Shown: positions 18,071 to 26,855 of the stretch, one piece after another
How the letters are laid out: every line of letters begins with the position of its first letter
How positions within the stretch are numbered: position 1 is the first letter of the stretch
NCBI GenBank assembly: GCA_021779935.1
Contig: JAJXZT010000027.1
Coordinates: forward strand, 97,527-161,526
DNA length: 64,000 bases
Origin: Acidobacteriota bacterium
GTDB taxonomy: Bacteria > Acidobacteriota > Terriglobia > Terriglobales > Acidobacteriaceae
Reading direction: 5' to 3'
Made by a program: the position numbers and the translations under genes
Notes under the pieces: generated by a model
Database searches by the model: none
What the model saw: the letters and a program-made list of their open reading frames with translations, nothing else
What the model was told of the DNA's origin: nothing

Positions 18071-19081
18071 TTAGTTAACCTTAAACGTGAACACCTTCGC
18101 GCCCACCCGCTTCTCTCCGGGAGACATCGATACATATAGATAGTCTGCATTCGGTGAAAGCACGGCGGTCTTTGCGCCGATCGCACTAGGAATCGGCTTC
18201 ATGGCGCGGAAGTGATTCGCATCGATTTCCTCGTAAGGATAGATCGCGCCAGCGCCGGCGGGAACGTAGATACGGTGATGGATGGAGTCGAATACCACCC
18301 CGTCGGCTACGCCTCCAGCGGGAAAGCTCGCAATGGTGTTGCCTGTCCTGCTATCCAGTACGACCAGCATTCCGGGGTCGCGGCAAACGATGAAGAGCCG
18401 ATGGTTGGCCGGATCGAACGCCAGAGGCGCGTTCTGCTTCGCCTGCTGAATGCGCCACTCGTCGAGCGTTTTTCCAGTCGAGCGATTAATCACGGCAAGG
18501 TAGTTTTTGTCGGTCACATTGACATAAAGTTTTGGGCCCTGGGGCTGCAACGCAAGCGCTTCAACGTGGGCTGCGTCGACCGGTATCTGTTTGACGACTT
18601 TACCTTCCTTTGTGTTGATTTCGGTCAGGACGGAACGCGTCATATTGACGTCCTTTCCGCCGGCTACAACCCACATCACATCGTGCTTCTTGTCCGCCGC
18701 CATCGAATCCGCTCCCGGCGTGGTTGGAATCAGCTTCTCAACCTTGAAAGTGTCGCTGTTGAGCACCTTCACGTCCTTGGAGCCGTCGGTGATGTACAAC
18801 TGGTGTTGCTTCGCCAAGTAGAGAATGCTGTGTGGAGTTTCGAACCCTTTTACGGTCCGCTCCAGCTTCCCATTGGAGAGGTTGAGTACGCGCAGAGTTC
18901 CGTTGTCCTCCGCGGCGACAAAGAGGCGATTCCCGGCAAGGTCAACCGCCAGGTGATCCATGTCGCCGGTGATACCGGGCAGGTCCGTGGTCCGGACCAA
19001 CTGCAGTGGTGGTAGCTTTTGCGCCGTGGTCATTCCAAGCAAGGCTGCGATGGTGACAAGAATGGAGGGTAGTCGCTTCAT
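18071..19081 (-). CDS. Exported YncE-like beta-propeller protein
   Basis: A 336-residue protein with a signal peptide (MKRLPSILVTIAALLGMTTAQ) followed by about six or seven YVTN-type beta-propeller blades, for example DHLAVDLAGNRLFVAAEDNGTL, HSILYLAKQHQLYITDGS and APLAFDPANHRLFIVCRD. This fold is shared by YncE and by cytochrome cd1-like propellers, but no haem or other cofactor ligand motif is visible, so it is probably a binding or scaffold protein. I chose the ATG at 19081 (GGAGAAA upstream); the open frame to 19297 lacks homologous sequence. It follows the exported 158-residue protein by 106 bases on the same strand. Confidence 0.82.
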   Translation of the reverse strand: MKRLPSILVTIAALLGMTTAQKLPPLQLVRTTDLPGITGDMDHLAVDLAGNRLFVAAEDNGTLRVLNLSNGKLERTVKGFETPHSILYLAKQHQLYITDGSKDVKVLNSDTFKVEKLIPTTPGADSMAADKKHDVMWVVAGGKDVNMTRSVLTEINTKEGKVVKQIPVDAAHVEALALQPQGPKLYVNVTDKNYLAVINRSTGKTLDEWRIQQAKQNAPLAFDPANHRLFIVCRDPGMLVVLDSRTGNTIASFPAGGVADGVVFDSIHHRIYVPAGAGAIYPYEEIDANHFRAMKPIPSAIGAKTAVLSPNADYLYVSMSPGEKRVGAKVFTFKVN

Positions 19082-19187
19082 GGTTTCTCCGTCGCCACGT
19101 ACCCAAGCCAGGCTCGTGGCCCCAAGTTTCACAATGCCCGTTGATTCAGGCGTGCGCGGTACCTCCACCGTCGCAGGCCCAGTCTGT

Positions 19188-19664
19188 TTACTTTGCAGAT
19201 TTGAAGAGACTGGCAACGCTCGGAATTCGCTTTTGCAGTCCATTGCGAATCGCCGTCGACCTCTTGAGGAAGTTCGCTTCCACGTCTCCATCGCCATACT
19301 TGAAGACGGTGGACAGCGCGCCGATGGTGTTTCCGCTCTTGTCCTTCAAGGCGATCAATACTTCGTAGCGCCCCTTGTCCTTTGCGGGTTCAAGCACCGG
19401 TTGGCTTGTGTTGACAACTTTCATGTCATCGTCGTCCGACTTCTTGCCGATGATCTTTGCAATATTCGACGCGATGATGATGTTGGCGGTCTTGCCCGGG
19501 GGCGTAACGTGCATGGCACAGACCAGCAGGTCGGGATGCTTTGCCATGGTTTCGTCGACCAGTTTCTGTGCGTAGATGTTCTGCGCACCCTGTTGCGCAA
19601 AGGCTGAGCAAGCCAGCACGCAAATTGCCGCAATGACCACGGTCAGGTATCGGGCCACTTTCAT
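19188..19664 (-). CDS. Exported hypothetical protein
   Basis: A 158-residue secreted protein. The start at 19664 has a strong AAGGAGAG site and gives a clean signal peptide ending in AFA-QQ near residue 23. The mature domain of about 130 residues has an alpha/beta pattern (KLVDETMAKHPDLLVCAMHVTPP, then INNIIASN-like and RYEVLIALKDKSGNTIGALSTVF), reminiscent of small Cache/PAS-like extracytoplasmic sensor folds; that is a guess from pattern only. No family recognised. It is first in a likely two-gene unit with the beta-propeller gene and divergent from the PepSY gene. Confidence 0.7.
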   Translation of the reverse strand: MKVARYLTVVIAAICVLACSAFAQQGAQNIYAQKLVDETMAKHPDLLVCAMHVTPPGKTANIIIASNIAKIIGKKSDDDDMKVVNTSQPVLEPAKDKGRYEVLIALKDKSGNTIGALSTVFKYGDGDVEANFLKRSTAIRNGLQKRIPSVASLFKSAK

Positions 19665-19955
19665 TAGTCGCTCTCCTTGCATTTACTTAAATCAATCCAG
19701 ATGAATGCCGTTCTGTCGCAGAACAGACGAGTGCACAACGAAGGTGCAAGCACTAGGAGGCTCCCGCAGGATTAAGTCCGTATGAACCCAACATAAAATT
19801 TCTTTCATTGCCGCATGGTTGGGACGCAATGCACGAATCGCGTGATAACATCGGCGACATTCGCTCAAGAAGCCGCTCGTTGCAGGCACGAGAAGGTCTC
19901 CTCGTACGCCGCTATGGACGGTCTTTTCGCACTCATGGGGTGACAGGAGGTACGG

Positions 19956-21293
19956 GTGGGGCAACGTTCGCCGTTGTACATCGCAATGTGGCGCTGGCAC
20001 TTTTATGCGGGGCTGTATGTTATCCCGTTCGCATCGCTACTTGCGATCACCGGCGGACTCTACCTGTTTCGTCCACAGATTGAAGCGTCGATCTACCGCA
20101 GATTTTTTTACGTGCAATCCGTGCAAGGGACTCGACTCTCCCCGGACGAAATCGTTGCCAACGTACGCAGAAATCCGGTCTGGAAGAAGGTTGTCAGTTA
20201 CGTTCCGCCCATGGCGACAAACGAGTCGGCTCGTGTTGGAGTGATGGAACACGGAAAAGTGATCGATGTTTTCGTCAATCCCTACAGCGGCCAGATTCTT
20301 GGGGAACAGAATCCATCGACCCGAATCATGCAGCGCGTACGGAATCTCCATGGCAAGTTGCTCGCGGGAAAATACGGCCAGTTCTTCGTTGAGACCGCCG
20401 GTGGCTGGGCATTTGTGTTGCTCGTTACCGGAATCTTTCTCTGGTTCCCGCGGCGTCCGTTCTCCGTGTGGGGAACTTTGCTTCCCCGTTTCCATACAAA
20501 TAAGCGAACGTTTCTCCGTGATCTCCACTGCGTACCGGCGGTTTACCTCGCACTTGCAATCTGCTTCCTGGTCTCCTCTGGAATGCCGTGGTCGCTGGTC
20601 TCCGGCGCCATCATCAAGGACCTTGCAAGCCATACACCTAAGCCGATGGCTCCCGGCCGAACTGCTCCGAATATTCCAGCCCCGGACGGCACTTCACCGC
20701 AGCAGTGGCTCGCGGAGCTTCCACAGATGTCGGCTGCGCAGTTTCAGTCGACGCCAACCGGAAAGAAACCGCTGTCCATTGCCGCTCTCATGGAGATTGC
20801 GCGGCAGGACGGGGTGCATGATCGCTACCAGTTGCTGCTGCCAACCGCCAAAACCGGAGTGTACGTAATCCGCGCCTTGCCCGCAGACTTACGCGACACA
20901 GCATTCATATACGTCGATCAATATTCCGGGGCAACGGTTGGAGACATTCGCTGGTGGGACCTTTCGCCCATGGCCAAAGCCGTCACATTTGGCACGGCTA
21001 CGCACGAAGGCCGGGAGTTTGGCGTGATGAACCAGGTTGTCGGGTTGATCGTTTGCCTTGGCGTGCTGGGCACATGCATCTCCGGCACCGTGCTGTGGTG
21101 GCAGCGCAGGCCCTCCGGGAGAATTGGTTCACCTCGGCTGGTGCGCAGCTTCCAAGCTCCGCGAGGAATTGTCATTTCCAGCATCGTTCTCGGTATTCTG
21201 TTTCCGCTCGTAGGATTCAGTCTGCTGCTCGCGCTCGGCTTTGACCGTTATCTGCTGCCAAAACTTCCACGCCTGGCGCGCGTTCTCAACTAG
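19956..21293 (+). CDS. PepSY-associated transmembrane protein
   Basis: A 445-residue membrane protein of the PepSY_TM family. It has a first membrane helix (WRWHFYAGLYVIPFASLLAITG, about residues 13-34), a periplasmic PepSY-like region, a second helix with the ...LHGKLL...GGWAFVLLVTGIFLWFPR pattern, a third around VYLALAICFLVSS, a further PepSY-like region, and two C-terminal helices. The conserved His residues in helix-adjacent WRWH, LHGK and DLHC match members proposed to bind haem or reduce ferric siderophores. The GTG at 19956 has an AGGAGGTA site. It faces the divergent exported-protein genes. A TonB receptor lies 2.4 kb further right but on the other strand. Confidence 0.86.
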   Translation: MGQRSPLYIAMWRWHFYAGLYVIPFASLLAITGGLYLFRPQIEASIYRRFFYVQSVQGTRLSPDEIVANVRRNPVWKKVVSYVPPMATNESARVGVMEHGKVIDVFVNPYSGQILGEQNPSTRIMQRVRNLHGKLLAGKYGQFFVETAGGWAFVLLVTGIFLWFPRRPFSVWGTLLPRFHTNKRTFLRDLHCVPAVYLALAICFLVSSGMPWSLVSGAIIKDLASHTPKPMAPGRTAPNIPAPDGTSPQQWLAELPQMSAAQFQSTPTGKKPLSIAALMEIARQDGVHDRYQLLLPTAKTGVYVIRALPADLRDTAFIYVDQYSGATVGDIRWWDLSPMAKAVTFGTATHEGREFGVMNQVVGLIVCLGVLGTCISGTVLWWQRRPSGRIGSPRLVRSFQAPRGIVISSIVLGILFPLVGFSLLLALGFDRYLLPKLPRLARVLN

Positions 21294-21308
21294 GCGGCAG
21301 ACGCAATA

Positions 21309-21337
21309 AAAGGCCCCACCTTTGAGGTGAGGCCTTG
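21309..21337. terminator. Bidirectional terminator between PepSY gene and ctp
   Basis: An 11-base-pair hairpin with one wobble pair (AAGGCCCCACC/GGTGAGGCCTT). On the minus strand it is followed by TTTTATTG, so it mainly serves the C-terminal protease gene; it can also stop plus-strand transcription. Confidence 0.75.
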
Positions 21338-21363
21338 TGCTGTAAATCGAGACTGAGCGCCGA

Positions 21364-22584
21364 TTACGCGGCTTTCTGATCCTTGCTATTCAGGACCTCG
21401 ATAGCGCGCTGCAATTGCTCATCCGTCTGATTCTTCTGCTCGGTGCCGGGCGTGGTCACGCTCTGATCCTCGTCGGGCGACACGAAATCGTCGTTGTTAT
21501 TGTTCGACACCAGGAAGTTCGGCGTCACGGCCACATCCTGAATCGCCTTGCCGTCCGGCGAATAATACTTCGCCACGGAAAGAATCAGTGCTGAACCGTC
21601 CTGCAACTCAATCAGCTTCTGAATCGAACCGGAACCAAAGGTCTTATCGCCCACCACGTCGCCGCGCTTATTGTCCTTGATGGCGTCGGCAACGATTTCG
21701 GCCGGGCCAGCCGACGAACGATCCACCATGACCACCACGGGCAGTTTTGTAATCTGCTTGGCAGGGTCGGCATTGAACATTTCCTTCGGATACTTCTGGC
21801 CCTCGAGGTAGGTGATGATGCCCTTGTCGAGGAAGAGATTCGCGGTTGCAATGCCCTCGGCTTCGTCGCCGTCACCCGAGTTACGCAGATCGAGAATCAG
21901 TTTCTTGGCGCCTTGCTTCTGCAAATCCTTTACGGCTGCGGCAATCTCTTCCGCGCGGCCCTTGGGGAATCCCTGAACGTGGATGTATCCAATGGAGGCG
22001 TCCATCAACTTCGTAGTGACCGGCGTCGGCTTCACAACATCGCGCGTGATGGTGATCTTTACAGGATCGGCCTTGCTGGGACGAATCACCGAAACGTCGA
22101 CGTTCGAACCGACCGCTCCCGTGAGGATGCCGCGAATTTCGGCCAGGGACATGATGCGCGTGGACTTTCCCTGAATAGCCTCGATAATGTCGCCGTTCTT
22201 CAGTCCGGCCTTGTCGGCGGGACCACCGGGCGTCACCGCGACGACCGCTGCGTAGCCATAGCGCTTGGAAATCGCCGCGCCAATCTGGCCCTTGGACAAC
22301 TTTAGATCTTTGTACTGCTTGTACTCGGGCGCCGTGAGATAGCTGGAGTTCGCGTCCAGCGATTCAAGCAGGCCGTGCAAGGCTCCGTCGGTGACGGCCG
22401 TAATATTCGGCTCTTCCACGTAATCCTGCTTGATGTGGCTCAGGACTTCGCTGTAGACACCCATCTGACGATAGGCGCCGTCGTCCGTGCTGGCCTTGAC
22501 ACCGAACCCGAGCCCGCCGGCGATCGTGAACGTCACCAGGATGAGCGAAAGGCCGAGAAGTAGAGGTTTTGTAAGTTTGGACAT
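21364..22584 (-). CDS. S41-family C-terminal processing protease
   Basis: A 406-residue periplasmic Ser/Lys protease. It has a signal peptide or anchor (residues 8-30), an N-terminal cap region, a PDZ domain (about 95-180, with VAVTPGGPADKAGLKNGD) and the S41 domain. The nucleophilic Ser lies in DRSSAGPAEI (about residue 288) and the Lys general base in GDKTFGSGSIQ (about 313). The C-terminal tail is Asn/Asp/Gln-rich and probably disordered. CtpA-type proteases trim periplasmic and envelope proteins. It is monocistronic with a good terminator. Confidence 0.92.
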   Translation of the reverse strand: MSKLTKPLLLGLSLILVTFTIAGGLGFGVKASTDDGAYRQMGVYSEVLSHIKQDYVEEPNITAVTDGALHGLLESLDANSSYLTAPEYKQYKDLKLSKGQIGAAISKRYGYAAVVAVTPGGPADKAGLKNGDIIEAIQGKSTRIMSLAEIRGILTGAVGSNVDVSVIRPSKADPVKITITRDVVKPTPVTTKLMDASIGYIHVQGFPKGRAEEIAAAVKDLQKQGAKKLILDLRNSGDGDEAEGIATANLFLDKGIITYLEGQKYPKEMFNADPAKQITKLPVVVMVDRSSAGPAEIVADAIKDNKRGDVVGDKTFGSGSIQKLIELQDGSALILSVAKYYSPDGKAIQDVAVTPNFLVSNNNNDDFVSPDEDQSVTTPGTEQKNQTDEQLQRAIEVLNSKDQKAA

Positions 22585-22883
22585 CGGCAGAAACCGCCCA
22601 CCGGACCGACTCAGGGAGCCCGCGGCTGTACCGCAGGTCCGGCATCTGATTGATTATACCCACGTTGGATGCTTTTGGTCCCCAGAAGGCCGCAGCATTT
22701 CCGCAGGTGCGAAGCTTTAGACGTTTGGAACCGGGAATTGTTTACCCGACACTACGGGGCCCGTTGGTGGCGCCACGGTTTGACAGCCTCCAACAGCCCC
22801 CTTAGAATCAATAACTGGTTGGATTGTGGCCTCGTCCAACTCCCATCTCGCCTGCCGTAAGGCGCGCGTCCGTAGACCTCCGT

Positions 22884-22960
22884 GGCGGTGTAGCTCAGGT
22901 GGTTAGAGCGACGGTCTCATAATCCGTAGGTCGTAGGTTCGAGTCCTACCGCCGCCACCA
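22884..22960 (+). tRNA. tRNA with CAT anticodon (Met elongator or Ile2)
   Basis: A full 77-nt cloverleaf with encoded CCA. Acceptor stem GGCGGTG/CGCCGCC, D arm GCTC-AGGTGGTTA-GAGC, anticodon loop CTCATAA, T arm GTAGG-TTCGAGT-CCTAC. The anticodon is CAT. The C-A mismatch expected of the initiator is absent, so this is elongator tRNA-Met or the lysidine-modified tRNA-Ile2. The anticodon-loop flanks resemble either type, and the identity needs comparison with the other CAT tRNAs of the genome. Confidence 0.95.
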
Positions 22961-22977
22961 GAATCCTTCTCGCAATC

Positions 22978-23475
22978 TTAAGGATGGACCTCGGTCAGCC
23001 TGCCCGTCTTTACATCGAATACAAATCCGCGGATGATCAACCGCTCGCGAATCCAACTGTGCGCTTGCAGCTTGGCGATCTGTTCGCGGACATTTTTCTC
23101 AACGTCGGTGAAGGCGTGGAAACGTACAGGACTATTCGGCGGCAGTCCGGCCTCACGTTCCACGGTGGCATGCATTTCCTCTTCGCTCACCTTCATGAGT
23201 CCGCAATCGGTGTGATTGATCACCATGACTTCCTTCGTCCCGAGGAAGTAGTGAGAGACCAGCAGGGAGCGCAGGGCATCGTCCGTCACAATGCCTCCGG
23301 CGTTGCGTATGAAGTGGGCATCCTGCGGCTTCAACCCCAGGGCTGCCAGGGTGATACGCGTGTCCATGCAGGCAAGCACGGCCAGATTCAGGCCCGGTCG
23401 AGGGGAGATTAATTCCGGATCATAGTTCAATGCGAATTCAGCACTACGCTGCAAAACCTTGTCGATTGCGCTCAC
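22978..23475 (-). CDS. Beta-class carbonic anhydrase
   Basis: A 165-residue zinc enzyme that interconverts CO2 and bicarbonate. The three zinc ligands are visible: Cys36 in CMDTR, His88 in INHTDCG and Cys91 in the same motif. The Asp-Arg dyad of CMDTR is also there. It is shorter than plant-type enzymes, as in the clade D (mycobacterial Rv1284-like) type. It starts at a GTG. It lies 17 bases from the tRNA on the opposite strand, with no operon partner. Confidence 0.93.
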   Translation of the reverse strand: MSAIDKVLQRSAEFALNYDPELISPRPGLNLAVLACMDTRITLAALGLKPQDAHFIRNAGGIVTDDALRSLLVSHYFLGTKEVMVINHTDCGLMKVSEEEMHATVEREAGLPPNSPVRFHAFTDVEKNVREQIAKLQAHSWIRERLIIRGFVFDVKTGRLTEVHP

Positions 23476-23647
23476 AGGGACGCTCCGGGCCCTCTCTCGG
23501 GCGACATTTCAATTCTGCCTTCAATCGCTGTTACTGTTTGACGCTTCAGGTCGTAAGTCTTCCAGGCCATCGTTGGCATTAGAACAAGGATATCTTCACC
23601 CCCGTTCCGAGCGCCAGTATCGCCATCCGAAGTTCTATTGCTCCGTC

Positions 23648-26533
23648 TTAGAAGCTCACGCGCACTCCTAACTGTGCCGCGAACGGTGTGCCGACGGTCG
23701 TACCGGGTCCGAAGAAGTCTCCCAACGCACCGCCGGGGATGCCCAACTGATGCAGGCTGGTAACGGGTTGCGTGGCTGAACAGTCGGCGTTGGTGCAGAG
23801 GCCGGTCACGTTTCCGCTCTGAATGTCGGCGGCTGAGACCGGAAGTGCGGCGATATTTGTTACATAGTTTGCGCCGGGATTGTTGCGATTGAAGAGATTG
23901 AAAAACTCCACAAATGGATTGATCTGCCAGCGATCTCTAATCCGGATAGGTCGGCTCACGCGCAGGTCCGCCTGAATGAATGGAGTGCCTCGAAATTCAT
24001 CGAGACTGGTTGGCACTCCGTTAACCGAGATCCGTGCACTGTTGTCGGCGGTGGTGATGGTGAACGGGCGGGCGCTTTCCGCTTGCGTCAGCGTCGAAAG
24101 CTCAAATCCACCGGGGATATGCAGCGTCCCAGCCAACACGAATCGATGGCGAACGTCCTCACCCGATGGACCGTAATCACCGGGTCCGAATGCGTTGTAT
24201 GGATCGCATACGCCGTTCACGTAATCGAAGAGTTCGCCGAGCACGCATCCCCATGTCTGCGCCTTTGCCAGCGTGTAGTTGGCCACCAGGTTGAAGCGTC
24301 GCGACACGTTTCCTTGCAACCGAATCATCAGCGCGTTGTAGCTCGAGCGATTGTCGGAACGAAACACGGTTGCGGCCGGATACCCGTACGCGCTGTATCC
24401 GTGATTGCCTTCTTCGTGAGTGAAATCCGCACTCAACGTCCAATCGTTATTGAATGCGTGCTGCACTCCGGCGGTGGTGTGCAGCGCGTAGGGCGTTTTG
24501 TAGTTCGGATCGATAAGCGCCTGTGGGTCTGTCCCGGTTCCGTTGACCGCCTGGAATGCCGGGACCCATCCGACCTGCTCGAGATCGTTATAGAAAAGTC
24601 CAAAGCCGGCGCGGTAGACCGTTTTTCCGCTATTCCCCGGAGTGTAAGCAATTCCCAGCCGCGGGCCCCACTGCTTGTGATCGTCATGCGGCACTGCCGC
24701 GGGGTAGCCCAGCGATTGCAATAGAGAGAATGATGGGTTCGCAGTTTGGCTGCGTCCCGAGGCGTTGAATAGACCAAACGTTGTCTGGTAACGCACTCCG
24801 TAGTTCAGCGTTAGGTGTGCTGTCGCGCGCCATGAGTCCTGCGCGTAGAGCGCGAGCCGCTGAATGTTCTGCGAGAATCCGCCGCCCAGATCCGTGGTCG
24901 AGGCGTTGGCCATCATGTCGGCGGTAAACACCGCTCCAGGCTGCGTCAGGTAATAGGTTGGATTTTGCGGGAACTGGTAGAGCGTTTCCGTGTTTCCGGG
25001 AAACGATCCGCCAAGCACGGGTTCGTGGATGAAGTCGATGCCGAACTTCGTGGCATGGTCGCCGGCGACGTGGCTCACATCATAGCGGAACTGATACTTC
25101 TCCTGGTTGCGCTCCGAAGGGAAGAAGGTGATCGGTGTCGCGAACTGGTTGTCGCCGAACGTTTCAAACCCGGAGACAGTCAGCGAGGTGGAACTAAACG
25201 GAAACGCCAGGGCAAATCCCAGGTTCGAATTACGCGCCTGCGTAAGGTGCAGCAGGCTTGCGTCAAACACGAAACTTCCCAGCCAGTTGGGACTGAACAC
25301 GTATTGATTGCTGATCTCGGTGTTGCTGTAGTTGTTATGCGTTGTCAGTCCGGTAGAGGGCAACGTGGCTTGCTGCACCAGCGCGTTGCGAGTGATGTAG
25401 CTGTCCTCCGAGGTTCGCAGAAACCACTGCGAGTTTGCGGACTGTGACCAGTCGAGGCGCAACGAGCCAAGATAATCGCGGAAGGGAATCGGCGTGATCT
25501 GCGGAACGCTGATCGAGCTGACTCCGGGAATCAGTCCCTGCGATGCGAGAGCCGAGAGCGCATTGAACTGTGTGGTGCTCGCGGGACTGTAAGCGATGCT
25601 GGCGTTCTCATGCACGTACTCAAATGACGAGAAGAACCAGAGCTTGTTCTTCTTCAGCGGCCCGCCGAGCGTTGCCACGTAGTTCTGGCGTGAGAAGGGT
25701 TGCTTCGGATTCGGCGCGGGATTTTCGATGGGATAGCGCGCATTGAGCCCGGACGCACGATCGTAAATGGCGCCATCGCCATGCCACTGGTTGGTGCCGC
25801 TCTTCGTCGTGATCACTACAGAGCCCGCAGTTGTACCGCCTGTATCGGCATTTTCGTTTGCCGTGCGCACCGCGAATTCCTGGATGGCGTCGGGAGAGAG
25901 GTTCTGCAGAAAACCGCCGATGAAGTCGTCGGAGTCATCCGCGCCATCCACGGAGAGTTCGTTGTTCAGCCCCGAACTTCCTCCAGTCGAAACCGCCGTG
26001 ATGCGTGCCTTTGTTGGATCCGAGGGCTCAACCGGTTCGGTTCCCGGCGCCAGGTAGGCGATGTTGGCAAAGCTGCGATTCGCCAACGGGAGCGTCTGCA
26101 AGTCGCGGTTCGTGATGATTCCCTGGTGCACCGCGCTCGCCAGGTCGATCGGCTGCGTGGTGATCGAGGATGCCTCGGCCTGCACACGGATCGTTTCCTT
26201 GGCGGTCATCGGCTTGAGCTCGACGGTTACATCGCGCACCGAGCTGAGAGCGATTACCACATCCGCTTTTGCCTCGGCAAAACCAGGTTTGCTGACCGTG
26301 ACGCGATAGGTGCCCGGCGCGAGATTGTCGACGCGAAACTCGCCGCGATCTTCGCTTACCGTCGCGCGCCGCATCGAGGAGTCCAGGGACCGAACCACGA
26401 TCTTTGCGGCAGAAACACGTGCACCGGTAATGTCTTTCACGGTTCCTCGAAGCGAACCAGTCGAATTCTGTGCACACATAAAAGTGGTGAGCACGGCTGC
26501 AAAGAGAAGTGCAGTAAAGGCCTTCCTGATCAA
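23648..26533 (-). CDS. TonB-dependent receptor with carboxypeptidase-regulatory domain (Oar-like)
   Basis: A 961-residue outer-membrane receptor typical of Acidobacteriota. After the signal peptide (about residues 1-22) comes a CarboxypepD-regulatory beta-sandwich (about 25-110), with GTVKDITGARVSAAKIVV and APGTYRVTVSKPGF. The plug domain follows (TTGSVVITTKSGTNQWHG is a plug-end signature) and then a 22-strand barrel. The chain ends in ...LGVRVSF with the terminal Phe expected of outer-membrane barrels. The TTG start at 26533 has a good GAGGAT site. Such receptors take up oligosaccharides or metal complexes, and the ligand is unknown. No TonB or SusD partner is adjacent. Confidence 0.9.
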   Translation of the reverse strand: MIRKAFTALLFAAVLTTFMCAQNSTGSLRGTVKDITGARVSAAKIVVRSLDSSMRRATVSEDRGEFRVDNLAPGTYRVTVSKPGFAEAKADVVIALSSVRDVTVELKPMTAKETIRVQAEASSITTQPIDLASAVHQGIITNRDLQTLPLANRSFANIAYLAPGTEPVEPSDPTKARITAVSTGGSSGLNNELSVDGADDSDDFIGGFLQNLSPDAIQEFAVRTANENADTGGTTAGSVVITTKSGTNQWHGDGAIYDRASGLNARYPIENPAPNPKQPFSRQNYVATLGGPLKKNKLWFFSSFEYVHENASIAYSPASTTQFNALSALASQGLIPGVSSISVPQITPIPFRDYLGSLRLDWSQSANSQWFLRTSEDSYITRNALVQQATLPSTGLTTHNNYSNTEISNQYVFSPNWLGSFVFDASLLHLTQARNSNLGFALAFPFSSTSLTVSGFETFGDNQFATPITFFPSERNQEKYQFRYDVSHVAGDHATKFGIDFIHEPVLGGSFPGNTETLYQFPQNPTYYLTQPGAVFTADMMANASTTDLGGGFSQNIQRLALYAQDSWRATAHLTLNYGVRYQTTFGLFNASGRSQTANPSFSLLQSLGYPAAVPHDDHKQWGPRLGIAYTPGNSGKTVYRAGFGLFYNDLEQVGWVPAFQAVNGTGTDPQALIDPNYKTPYALHTTAGVQHAFNNDWTLSADFTHEEGNHGYSAYGYPAATVFRSDNRSSYNALMIRLQGNVSRRFNLVANYTLAKAQTWGCVLGELFDYVNGVCDPYNAFGPGDYGPSGEDVRHRFVLAGTLHIPGGFELSTLTQAESARPFTITTADNSARISVNGVPTSLDEFRGTPFIQADLRVSRPIRIRDRWQINPFVEFFNLFNRNNPGANYVTNIAALPVSAADIQSGNVTGLCTNADCSATQPVTSLHQLGIPGGALGDFFGPGTTVGTPFAAQLGVRVSF

Positions 26534-26855
26534 ACTATCCTCGCTATCAAGTTCTGCTTCTCAGGCTGCAATACAGAAGCAGCGGGCTACTGAGTAATGG
26601 TTGCGAGCGTAGTTTGCGCGGCAAATTACTACCAGTGCTCGTATCGAAAGTGGTTGTCAACCGTAATTGCTTTACCGAATTATCGCGTCAGGTAGCTCGA
26701 AGGTGCTATGGCCGGACTATGGTTCGGGAAGCGAACTTATGCTGAGACAGCCCGGTACGCCCACCTCGTGGTATGCGCCGAAGCAAGTTTGCCACGCCTT
26801 ACCAAAAGGCAAGGCGCGACTCTCGCCGCGCCATATATCTACATATATCGATTAT
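26534..26855. other. Intergenic region upstream of the TonB receptor
   Basis: A 322-base gap with no recognisable gene. It must hold the receptor's promoter and the end of the phosphohexomutase operon. The only clear structure is a hairpin at 26795-26816. Confidence 0.6.
26795..26816 (-). terminator. Possible terminator hairpin of the GDP-mannose gene set
   Basis: CGCCTTACC and GGCAAGGCG pair with one mismatch around an AAAA loop, 40 bases after the phosphohexomutase stop. The following minus-strand sequence is not a clear T tract, so the call is tentative. Confidence 0.4.

Noticed and set aside
19692..20000. A minus-strand 102-residue frame in the divergent promoter region
   Set aside because: No ribosome-binding site or family pattern; overlaps the start of the PepSY gene.
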